A stretch of DNA of 64,000 bases from Candidatus Scalindua japonica. Lineage in GTDB: Bacteria; Planctomycetota; Brocadiia; Brocadiales; Scalinduaceae. Below, one piece after another: positions 9,738-19,162 of the stretch. A model generated the notes under the pieces. It saw nothing but the letters and a program-made list of their open reading frames with translations, did no database searches and was not told where the DNA came from. Every line of letters starts with the position of its first letter. Position 1 is the first letter of the stretch. The position numbers were made by a program, and so were the translations under genes. Where the stretch lies: NCBI RefSeq assembly GCF_002443295.1, contig NZ_BAOS01000024.1, positions 1 to 64,000 of the forward strand, written 5' to 3'.

Positions 9738-12700
9738 TGGGGTACGTTCATTTACTTACGCGACCACGAAACCGGAAGTTATTGGTCAACCGCGTATCAA
9801 CCGACACTGCGCAAGGCCGATCATTATGAGGCGATCTTCGTACAGGCGCGTGCTGAATACCGACGGCGTGATCAGGAGATCGAAGCGCACACCGAGATCA
9901 GCGTTTCACCTGAAGATGATGTCGAGATCCGCCGTGTCACGCTCACCAACCTGTCGTCCCGTACCCGTCATATAGAGGTGACGAGTTACGCTGAAGTTGT
10001 GTTGGCAGCGTTAAATGCCGACCTGGCTCATCGCTCTTTCAGCAACCTGTTCGTGCAAACCGAAATCCTGCCAGACCGACAGGCAATCCTCTGCACGCGA
10101 CGCCGTCGCACACCTGAGGAGCAGGTGCCATGGTTGTTTCACTTGTTGGCTGCACCTGGCGCGGTTGCCGACGAACCGTCTTACGAGACAGACCGTGCCA
10201 AATTCATCGGGCGGAATCGAACGGCGGCCAACCCGGTGGTACTGGATAGCAGTGACAATCCGTCGACGCTGTCGAACACTGATGGTTCGGTGCTCGATCC
10301 CATCGTGGCGATCCGCCGCACCATCACCTTATTACCTGACGAATCAGCGACCATTCAGATCATCACCGGTGTTGCAGATACACGCGAGGCAGCATTGGCT
10401 GTGCTTGAGAAGTATTGTGACAGGCACTTCGTTGAGCGTGCCTTTGAAATGGCATGGTTTCAAAGTCAGGAGGTGTTGCGCCACCTCAACGCAACCGAAG
10501 CCGATGAACAGGTCTATGGCCGCCTGGCCAGCTCGGTCATTTACGGCAATGCCTTGCGTCGTGCTGCGCCCAGTATCATCGCCCGCAACCAGCTTGGTCA
10601 GTCAGGTCTTTGGCGCTTTGCTGTCTCTGGCGACCTGCCGATTGTCCTGGTTCAAATCGGCGATCTGAACCGCTTAAACTTGATAAAACAGGTGCTGCAA
10701 GCTCATGCCTATTGGCGGATGAATGGTTTGAAGGTGGACCTGTTGATTGTAAACGAGGATTTCTCTGGCTACCGAGCGGTTCTGCAAGACCAGATCATGG
10801 GATTGATCAACGCGAGTTCCGAAACACAAATTATCGACAAACCGGGTGGGATCTTCGTGCGGCGTGCCGAAGAACTTTCCGAGGAGGACCGGGTCCTGTT
10901 CCAGACTGTTGCCCGCGTCGTGCTCACCGATACTGCTGAGACATTGCTCGATCAGGTGGAACGCCGTGTGTCGGTAAAGCGTGTATCGGACCGTTTCGAG
11001 CCATTGCGTCAACCACCGGCAGATGAATCGGTCTATAAGCTGTCAGAGCACGAACGTATTTTCTGCAATGGCCTGGGGGGCTTCACACCCGACGGGCACG
11101 AATACGTCGTCACCCTTGAGCCTGGTCAGAACACACCGGCGCCATGGGTAAATGTTATCGCCAGTCCGCACATCGGCACAGTCGTCAGCGAAAGCGGCAG
11201 CGCTTATACCTGGGTGGAAAACGCGCACGAGTTCCGGCTGACCACGTGGCACAATGACCCGCTGAGCGACAACAGCGGCGAGGCGTTATACATTCGCGAC
11301 GAGGAAACGGGCGCATTCTGGTCGCCGACGCCGTTGCCCGCCCTCGGTCGATCCGGGTATGTAAGCCGGCATGGGTTCGGATACAGCGCTTTCGAGCATT
11401 ACGAAGCAGACATCTCCTCGGAACTGTTCACCTACGTCGCAATGGACGCTCCAGTGAAGTTTGTTGTGGTAAAGCTGCACAATTATTCGAAGCGTTCGCG
11501 TCGACTGTCACTTACCGGGTATTGGGAGCTGGTACTTGGTGAGTGGCGACACGCCAATCTGATGCACATTGTTACCGAAACGGATCCGCATAGCGGGGCG
11601 ATGTTTGCCCACAATGCGTATGGTCGCGAATGCGCCAGTCGGGTTGTCTTTGCGCAGGTCAGCGAGCTAGAGCGTACGATGACCGGAAACCGCACAGAGT
11701 TTATTGGCCGTAACGGCACACTCGCCAGCCCTGCGGCTATGCGTCGGAAGCATTTGTCGGGCATTACAGGTGCTGGCCTTGATCCGTGCGCCGCAATACA
11801 GACCCAGATCGAGCTTGCCGATGGGCAAGAGCGTGAGATTGTGTTCGTATTCAGCGCGGCCAGCAACACCGATGAAGCGCAACATTTAATCCAGCGATTC
11901 GGTAGAACAGCTGGCGCGAGGCAGGCATTGGAAGTGGTGTGGGAACACTGGAACCATACTTTGGGTGCGGTGCATGTGGAAACACCCGACCCCGCATTGA
12001 ACGTTTTGACCAACGGATGGCTAGTCTACCAAACACTGTCCTGCAGACTCTGGGGCCGTAGTGGCTATTATCAGTCAGGCGGTGCCTACGGTTTCCGCGA
12101 TCAATTGCAGGACACCATGGCTCTGATCCATACGACACCGTGGCTCGTCCGCGAGCAGTTGATCCGTTGCGCAGAGCGCCAGTTCCTCCAGGGTGACGTT
12201 CAACACTGGTGGCATCCACCCAACGGACAAGGCGTGAGAACACATTTCTCCGATGACTATCTGTGGTTACCGTATGCAACCTGTCGTTATGTGCTGGCGA
12301 CCGGAGATACGGGAGTACTCGATGAAGCCGTACACTTCCTGGAAGGCCGCGAGTTGAATCCGGAAGAGGAAGCTTACTACGACCTTCCACAACGTTCGGC
12401 TGAAGCAGCAAGCCTCTATGAACATTGCGTACGTTCAATCAAACATGGTTTACGCTTTGGCGAACATCAATTACCGCTGATGGGTTGCGGTGACTGGAAC
12501 GACAGCATGAATCTCGTCGGTCGTGATGGAAAGGGAGAGAGCATCTGGCTGGCGTGGTTCCTGTACGAAAACCTTCGGCTGTTTGCAGACCTGGCTCGAA
12601 ATCGAGGCGACGAGGCCTTTGCCGAAGTTTGTACCGGGCAGGCTTCGCTACTGCGCAACAATATTGAGGCGAATGCCTGGGACGGTGAGTGGTATCGACG

Positions 12701-13484
12701 GGCCTATTTTGATGATGGTACACCCCTGGGCTCGTCTGACAATGAAGAATGCCAAATCGATTCGATCAGCCAGAGTTGGGCGGTTATTTCGAGTGGCGGT
12801 GATCCCTTGCGAACCCGCCAGGCAATGGCAGCGGTAGACAAATACCTGGTGCACCGCGATGCACCGTTAATTCAACTGCTCACCCCTCCCTTCGACAGAT
12901 CAGCCCTTGAGCCTGGTTATATCAAGGGCTACGTACCAGGCGTTCGCGAGAACGGTGGCCAATATACCCATGCGGCGATCTGGACCACGATGGCGTTTGC
13001 CATGATGGGTGACAAGGAACGAGCATGGGAATTGTTTGCTATGCTCAATCCTGTCAATCACGGCAGTCAGCCGGATGAGATCGAGCGCTACAAGGTTGAG
13101 CCGTACGTCATGTGCGCGGACATTTACGGTGCATCGCCTCATACTGGACGAGGTGGTTGGACCTGGTACACCGGTGCCGCAGGCTGGATGTACCGGCTGA
13201 CTGTGGAAACACTACTGGGTCTGCAGCTGGAAGAAGACCATCTGCGCATTGCACCGTGTATACCTGACCATTGGGAATCTTACAAAATCCACTATCGCTT
13301 TCGCGATACGGTCTACCATATCACTGTCAAGCGCGTCGGTGAAAAGCCTGAGCATGTGATCCGCGTGACGCTGGACGGTGTCGTGGTAAATGGAGACGGC
13401 GTAGGTGGGCCAGGGCAATCGCAAGGCATGATCCCCCTTGTGGACGACCGCAGAGAACACTATGTCGAGGTACATTTGAATTAA
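9738..13484 (+). pseudogene. ndvB: cyclic beta-1,2-glucan synthase, 3' part (interrupted)
   Basis: Continues the 5' half in register: Trp at 9738 leads into WGTFIYLRDHETGSYWST and about 1,249 codons follow. Together with the upstream half this gives about 2,870 residues, the size of rhizobial and Brucella enzymes. It contains the tandem carbohydrate-binding and GH94 domains that set the chain length of the glucan by phosphorolysis. GDWNDSMN (12489-12512) carries the GH94 catalytic Asp, and GGWTWYTGAAGWMYRL is near the C-terminus. GTG 9978 could initiate a shorter product, but no ribosome site supports expression. Both halves remain otherwise intact, so the insertion looks recent. Confidence 0.85.
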
Positions 13485-13949
13485 AGACATTTATGATAAC
13501 GCCTTATCCAGGAGCAAGGATGACATGATTCTTTCTGGTCAAAGTTAGTAAAACCAAAACCACATGGTAACCTGTTTTTGTTACGAACGTGCGCCATGTG
13601 AACCAGATCGCTGTTCCAGACATTGGAAGCACAGAGGGCAATAGCCGTGGTAGTTTTATTTGACAAAAAGTTTATTTATTGAAACCCTTGCTAATTTATA
13701 TTTATACTCTATACTCAGATAAGTGAACGTAAATAAGAAGCTACCGAAAGACACATCTACAGTTTATCAACTCCATACTTAATAGAGTCTAATTTCGCTA
13801 TACTATAAGAAATTATTCGAACCTGAAGGCTATAGTTCTCTCTTTTCACCATTATAAGGTGTATACACACTAATGGGGTAACTTTAGCGGTTTTATTTGT
13901 AAGCCTATCTGTTGTCTCTGTCACACAAAAGCAGATTCATTTACAATGC
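13485..13949. other. intergenic, no gene recognised
   Basis: Composition falls from GC-rich to AT-rich at about 13650, which may be the right edge of the transferred ndvB segment. A 61-codon minus-strand frame (13481-13666) matches no family I know. No terminator is seen after ndvB. Confidence 0.4.
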
Positions 13950-15610
13950 GAAAAGACGTCTCTCCCACTTAGGAAGATTTACTTTAAACCGATTTAGCCA
14001 CCACCTCCTTGTTTACAAGAAAACAATTTATGAAATTTAACTTTAACCTAAGTTGAGCGATTTGTATTTGCTAAAAAGACTTAAAACCCACTTAAAAGGC
14101 AATAGTAATTTGTTATAATACATTTTCAAGAAAACAAAATCCATCACCCATTAAGTGAGGAGAGTATTATGAAGAAAAATGTATTTAAAAGCAAGTGCAA
14201 GATTAACAAAATCGGAGTAACAAATGACACATTAACCGGCAGAGGAGGCATGTCTTTATTTGTTAAATATTTAAGTAGTGTAGAAATATACCCGTTATTA
14301 GAAGAGTTTTTTGGAGATATCAGAAAAAGCGGCAAAGGTCTTCCGGTGTGGAATATATTCAAACAGATATTTTGTTGGTTTTATGATGGGACGAGTCGCC
14401 ACCTAAATTCATTTGATCAATTAAGAGCAGATGAGGGCTATGCATCAGTAATAGAGAATTCTCAGACAGAGATGGTGTCGTCACATCAGATAAAACGGTT
14501 TTATAAATCGTTTTCATGGGTATGTGGAGGCCCATTTCGGAAGATATTACGAAAGATGTTTATTTGGAGGTTAAGGCGAGAAAACCCTGAGGTCATAGAC
14601 TTAACATTAGATACAATGGTAATGGACAACGATGAAGCACAGAAGCGCTATGGAGTACAGCCCACCTATAAGAAAGTAAAAGGTTTCCAGCCTTTACAAG
14701 CAATTTGGAATGGTAAGATAGTGGATGCGGTCTTCCGAGGTGGAAAGAAACACAGCAACTGTGGTAATACCGTGGTGAATATGATGAGAGACCTTGTGCG
14801 GTTAATCCGTGAGGAATATAGTGAGACAGTCACGATAATAGTCAGACTTGATAGTGGATTTTTTGATGAGAAAATATTACAAGCATGTGACAATCTTGGA
14901 GTAGGATTTATCTGTACTGGCAAGATGTATAAGGGAGTAAAGGAGTATGTAGGTGTCCAGTTAGAGGACCAATGGGATGTCTACAGCAATAGGAATCAAG
15001 AGTGGAAGTATTTGGAGTTTGGTTATAGATGTGATTCGTGGGAGAGGTTTTATCGTGCAATATACACCAGATTGAGTCATGATGGAGAACAAAGGTTATT
15101 GGACTTTGCGCGGCCAGATAATGTAATTCTCACGAATATAGGAGTTAATCCAAAGGTGTTAGCCAACTGTAGTACTCAGGAGGAAGAGAGAAGATTGTTG
15201 CATACAGAAACAATTATAGAGAGCCATCATATGAGAGGAGCAGATGAATTACCGCATAGAGGGTTAAAGGATTTTGGATTTGAAGAATTACCGTTTAAGA
15301 GATTTGTACCAAATAGTGTAGTATATTATTGCATGCTCATATCATATTTTTTGTTTGAAACATATAAGGAAGATGTATTAGACGGAGTAATGCCAATCGG
15401 CAGCTATGCAACAACTGTAAGGAGAAAGGCATTAGACTTTGCAGCAAAGATAATAGGCACTGGCAGGCAGTTAATCCTTAAAGTAACACAGGCAGTAATG
15501 GACAATTTGCACTTTGATATATTATGGCAACGAAGTCAAAAACCCATACCAATAATCATATAAGCGTGACAAGAAGTTGAAAACAAGGTTATCTGTGGGA
15601 GAGGTATGTC
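13950..15610 (+). mobile_element. IS1380-family insertion sequence
   Basis: The transposase gene is flanked by short inverted matches: CTCTCCCAC near 13957 and GTGGGAGAG near 15595, each within longer partial similarity (GACGT... / GACAT... when the right end is reversed). Exact termini and target duplication are not certain. Confidence 0.6.
14169..15563 (+). CDS. IS1380-family transposase
   Basis: DDE transposase of 464 residues. Recognisable blocks are the N-terminal GRGGMSLFVKYL region, LTLDTMVMDND (first Asp, near residue 145), VRLDSGFFDEKIL (second Asp, near 225) and a C-terminal ESHHMRGADELPHRGLKDFG block typical of IS1380/IS4-like enzymes. GTGAGGAG precedes the ATG. Full length with no stop or frameshift, so probably functional. 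Confidence 0.85.
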   Translation: MKKNVFKSKCKINKIGVTNDTLTGRGGMSLFVKYLSSVEIYPLLEEFFGDIRKSGKGLPVWNIFKQIFCWFYDGTSRHLNSFDQLRADEGYASVIENSQTEMVSSHQIKRFYKSFSWVCGGPFRKILRKMFIWRLRRENPEVIDLTLDTMVMDNDEAQKRYGVQPTYKKVKGFQPLQAIWNGKIVDAVFRGGKKHSNCGNTVVNMMRDLVRLIREEYSETVTIIVRLDSGFFDEKILQACDNLGVGFICTGKMYKGVKEYVGVQLEDQWDVYSNRNQEWKYLEFGYRCDSWERFYRAIYTRLSHDGEQRLLDFARPDNVILTNIGVNPKVLANCSTQEEERRLLHTETIIESHHMRGADELPHRGLKDFGFEELPFKRFVPNSVVYYCMLISYFLFETYKEDVLDGVMPIGSYATTVRRKALDFAAKIIGTGRQLILKVTQAVMDNLHFDILWQRSQKPIPIII

Positions 15611-15895
15611 CATGTTCCGGAAAATTGTACTAAAAATGCATTTCTAAAAGAATTTTTTTAGTAAGCGAAGGTTTATTGCCAAACCGAAACAATTTTGGCT
15701 AGAAAAATTGAATATATTTCATTTTTTTTTGTCGTAATATTAAAACCGCTCAATTTGGGTTTAAACTTATCTCCAGATGCAGTAATGGTAAAGAAAGGAG
15801 ATGAGAAAATAAGCCGGTAGAAAACATAACAGTAATATCAGTTTAAATGCAACTTTATCTTGAGAAAGGAATACAGAATGAATATTTAAGGAATA
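15611..15895. other. spacer between two mobile elements
   Basis: AT-rich. A short plus-strand open stretch near 15755-15825 is not recognisable. Confidence 0.35.
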
Positions 15896-17006
15896 GGGGT
15901 CACATCTTTGAAATTTGATATTTACGTATGTATAAATTTAGATAAGATTAATTTTTTTATTATTAAAATTTAAGTTTTAGGAATGTGTCTGTTAATTATG
16001 GCAAGGCCCTTACGCATAGAATATCCCGGTGCTTTTTATCATATTACTACCAGAGGTGTTGGGAGACAGAATATATTTTTTAAGGATTACGATAGAAAGG
16101 TGTTTTTAGAAAAGCTGGGAGACCTGCATGAGAAGTGGGGAATAATATTCCATGGATATTGTCGGATGACAAATCACTATCATCTGGAGTTGGAAACTCC
16201 AGGTGGTGAATTGAGTAGGCCCTTGCAATGGTTGAATCATGTTTATGCCGGTTATGTAAATAAGGAGTATAAGAGAACGGGACATCTGTTTCAGGGAAGG
16301 TTTAAGAGTGTGCTCGTAGAAGCAGATGAACATTTGCATGTTTTATCACGTTACATACACATGAATCCTGTACGTGCGGGTATTGTGAGGAGGCCCGAGG
16401 AGTATAGATGGTCTAGTTATCGGGATTATCTAGGAATACGACAATGTCCGAAGTGGCTTGATGTGAAACAAACACTTGAAATGTTTGGTGTGTCTGAGAA
16501 GGAGCAGAGAAAGGAATACCGGCGCTTTGTAATAATGGGAGACGAGGGAAATCCTTTAAAAGAAATGAGTTTTGGGGCAATATTAGGAACAGCACAGTTT
16601 GTAAAACGAATGAGGGAGAAATTGAGAAACAGAAAGTCTGAGAAGAGTGATGCTGAGATTTCAGGTATGATTTATGCGCGGCCAGGTCCAGGAATTAATG
16701 AAATTTGCAAAGTTGTATGCGAAGCGTATGATGTTTCAAAGGAGGAGATGTGCGTAAAGGGATGTAAAGGAAATGAAGGCCGGGATATGGCGATATATCT
16801 GTCGAGAAAGTATGCTAGAAGTACGTGTTATGAAATAGGTGAACACTTTGGAGGTATCAGGCCTTCGGCAGTGAGTTTGGGAAGTAGAAGGGTTAAGGAT
16901 CGGTTAAAAACAGACAAAACCTTTAAGAAACTGGTCAGGCAATTAGAATCTGATGTGATAGATTTTAACAATTAAAACTAATATCAAACATCAAAGATGT
17001 GACCCC
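15896..17006 (+). mobile_element. RAYT (REP-associated Y1 transposase) element with terminal inverted repeats
   Basis: 27-bp ends at 15896-15922 and 16980-17006 are inverted copies differing at two positions (GGGGTCACATCTTTGA.. outermost). They enclose a roughly 100-bp leader and one transposase gene. A second copy of the left end and leader lies at 358-447. The right end is inserted into the start of a minus-strand secreted-protein gene. Confidence 0.8.
15998..16975 (+). CDS. REP-associated tyrosine transposase with DnaA-like C-terminal domain
   Basis: Single-tyrosine HUH nuclease. MARPLRIEYPGAFYHITTRG is the standard family start, so I choose ATG 15998 over the in-frame ATG 15983. The HUH site is MTNHYHLEL near residue 55 and the nucleophile is in the YVNKEYKRTGHLFQGRFKS region near 85-100. 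Residues about 235-315 form a helix-turn-helix region like DnaA domain IV (DMAIYLSRKYARST, FGGIRPSAVS), a tail found on a subset of these proteins that probably reads the terminal repeats. Confidence 0.88.
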   Translation: MARPLRIEYPGAFYHITTRGVGRQNIFFKDYDRKVFLEKLGDLHEKWGIIFHGYCRMTNHYHLELETPGGELSRPLQWLNHVYAGYVNKEYKRTGHLFQGRFKSVLVEADEHLHVLSRYIHMNPVRAGIVRRPEEYRWSSYRDYLGIRQCPKWLDVKQTLEMFGVSEKEQRKEYRRFVIMGDEGNPLKEMSFGAILGTAQFVKRMREKLRNRKSEKSDAEISGMIYARPGPGINEICKVVCEAYDVSKEEMCVKGCKGNEGRDMAIYLSRKYARSTCYEIGEHFGGIRPSAVSLGSRRVKDRLKTDKTFKKLVRQLESDVIDFNN

Positions 17007-17108
17007 CCCCTTGTGCACAAGCCCACTTAAAGGAAATGCATGTACCTGACCGCAAGCCCAGAAGGCCATTATCACAAATGTAAGCACCATCTTCTTCTTT
17101 TTCATCAT
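17007..17108 (-). pseudogene. 5' fragment of a secreted-protein gene, cut by the RAYT element
   Basis: On the minus strand, ATG 17108 with GGGAAGGG just upstream starts a clear Sec signal peptide (MMKKKKMVLTFVIMAFWACG, then QVHA-FPLSG). The frame runs straight into the right terminal repeat of the RAYT element at 17006 and soon stops. No continuation is recognisable on the other side of the element. Confidence 0.55.
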
Positions 17109-17123
17109 TAACCCTTCCCTATG

Positions 17124-17464
17124 TTAAAATTGTTTATTTTTTTTATAAAAACCATCTTGTTCAGGTTTTTGACAAGCTAGAGCTTCTTTAGTAATGGACG
17201 GCGGCTTGCCTTTTCTTGGTAATCTTGCAGGGCAACCACAACTCCTAACTGAAGTACCTTATCAACACATCGCTCTATCTTGGGACGATTGGTCTGTAAC
17301 TGACGAGCTATGGCAGATACTGACACTCCCTCAGAGTACAATAATATTATTTTTGAACGTTCTACCCTTTGGGCAGTTTCTGTTCGTGATCGGCTTAATT
17401 CTTGTAAATAAGATTTTTCTTCTCGGTTCAAAATGATAAGTGGTCTTTTTCTGATAAATGGCAT
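17124..17464 (-). pseudogene. IS630-family transposase, N-terminal remnant
   Basis: From ATG 17464 (GGAGG upstream) the protein has the helix-turn-helix of IS630-type transposases (EGVSVSAIARQLQTNRPKIERCVDKVLQLG). It stops at 17177, but another frame continues with GKPPSITKEALACQKPEQDGF, the next family block, before ending near 17124. The DDE domain is missing. It is therefore a frameshifted and truncated copy. Confidence 0.7.
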
Positions 17465-17536
17465 ATATACCTCCTTTCTTGAGGTTAGTATGCCACAAAA
17501 AGAACCATATTGCAATGTTATTATGGAATCATTGTA

Positions 17537-18259
17537 CTAGTAATTATCAACGGCTCTCTTTTTACGTCTACGTCTTGCTTCTGCGCCTGCTATTCCGACG
17601 ATGCCAATGCCTATTAGGGCGACAGTTGCAGGTTCTGGAACAGGATTCGTACTGCCAGTCATAACCACATTATCTAAACTTGTGCGCTCTACCCCATTGA
17701 TGTAATCCCCTCGGATCATCAAGGCAGAAAGATTTGAGAGAACTAGATTGAAGTCAGCATCAGTAGCAGCCCTCGAATTGACTAAGCCATCTTGATAGTA
17801 AGTCCAATTGCCACTTGAATCGAGTGGAGCCGTGAACGATGTGAAAGTCGTTTCCACTTGCTTCGATGCGTCATACGATAAAATCACACCGCTTCCGCGC
17901 AACCAAATCAAACTATCGACGTTTCCTACGCTTGTAGCCGAAGTACTTAAATCAAAACTGAGTGTTCCTCCTATGCTCCCAGATTTATTGCCGATAAACT
18001 TCCCTGGGGCTGCAAGAAAAAACGCTAAAGGGCCCGGGTCATCTTTGAAAATATGCCCACCAGGATTCCCACCAGTTGCTGACCAGCCTGCAGAAAATGT
18101 TCCTCCAGGATTTCCTGTGGATTGAAAAACATCTTGCACAAACCATCCATCTGCATCTGAATCAAAGATACTCGTAATTGATGCTGCTTGAGAATTTCTA
18201 GCACAAGATAACAAAAACACCATCGAGATTGCAAACAATAAGAGACATTTCATTTTCAT
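17537..18259 (-). CDS. PEP-CTERM protein with laminin-B-like domain
   Basis: Exported protein of about 240 residues. I choose ATG 18259 (MKMKCLLLFAISMVFLLSC, preceded by GAGGAGGAGAAG) over the longer open frame. After the signal peptide (cleavage near SQA-A) a single beta-rich domain follows with GNPGG repeats and FIGNKSGSIGGTLSFDLST, resembling laminin domain IV. The C-terminus is a textbook PEP-CTERM signal: VPEPATVALIGIGIVGIAG plus RRRRKKR. The family is sorted and cleaved by an exosortase and is often linked to extracellular polysaccharide. No exosortase gene is in this window. Confidence 0.85.
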   Translation of the reverse strand: MKMKCLLLFAISMVFLLSCARNSQAASITSIFDSDADGWFVQDVFQSTGNPGGTFSAGWSATGGNPGGHIFKDDPGPLAFFLAAPGKFIGNKSGSIGGTLSFDLSTSATSVGNVDSLIWLRGSGVILSYDASKQVETTFTSFTAPLDSSGNWTYYQDGLVNSRAATDADFNLVLSNLSALMIRGDYINGVERTSLDNVVMTGSTNPVPEPATVALIGIGIVGIAGAEARRRRKKRAVDNY

Positions 18260-19162
18260 TTCTTCTCCTCCTCTTTTTAATTTTCTTAAAATAGTGTATA
18301 AACTCTCAGGCACAGATTCCCTTTCATCTAACAAATCTGAATTCCTAATTAAATACTGTAAAAACTTAAACAAGGCTTAAAAACCTGTTCCTCTCCACTT
18401 ATCGCCTGCTACATGTATTCGCCAATCCCCATAACATATTACTTATCTGTAAAGTGATACCTGCAAGTTTCCACTCTAAACCACACAGTAAGTACTTTTG
18501 TATTTACCACTTATACAAAGTGATTATATGGTATTTTAGTAGCTTTATGGGCTGGCCACTGCCCGTAAAGCTAATTGTATAGTCTTATTATTGACTGAAG
18601 TCAACTATATTTTCCCGTTATCCATTGAGTTCAATACCCGAATTTTGTGGTATTGTGCTTCACAGGGAGTTCCCTCTGTATGATTTAGTTTTTATTTTTT
18701 TCTTTTTTGCCATGTGATATCTGGGGATATTTAACTCATGTACAACGCAATGATGTACTTGACTTTTGTAGGTATTGTCGGTTGTCTTGAAAAGGTCGAA
18801 GGTTCGATTCCTTAACCTGCTACCTGTCTTCATACAACACCGAAACGTATATTTCACATATACTTTCATTGTTAAGACGATACCCTATAGTTGCCTCACA
18901 ACCTGATACATAATTAACGACTATTTATTTATATTTTTATAGGTGTGTATGTCTGCTGAGACACTCTCCTCAAGATGCTTGATTACCACTTCAGATAAAA
19001 TTTTTTTCTAAAGATGTCAAAACATACAAATGGAACCAGTAAGTAACTCATCTTAGATCTCCGCTAAGCTTGTCCTCGTGTAAACGAAAAAAATGCAACA
19101 ATCCAGCCAGGCACTACGGGTTTCACATTTACATCCGGAAAGTATGTTTCTTTTCTAACAGA
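18260..19162. other. long AT-rich intergenic region
   Basis: No gene recognised on either strand. A GGTTCGATTCC string near 18802 looks like a tRNA T-loop but no matching acceptor or anticodon arm surrounds it. It separates two convergent-free minus-strand genes and presumably holds the promoter of the PEP-CTERM gene. Confidence 0.4.

Noticed and set aside
9557-9751. 64-codon minus-strand frame at the right end of the IS91-type element
   Set aside because: It crosses the element/ndvB boundary, so it cannot be a conserved gene.
13481-13666. 61-codon minus-strand frame after ndvB
   Set aside because: No recognisable family, no ribosome site, and it overlaps the ndvB end; not supported as a gene.
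18795-18835. tRNA-like T-loop string GGTTCGATTCC
   Set aside because: No acceptor stem, D-arm or anticodon arm pairs at the right distance; only the T-loop string is present.
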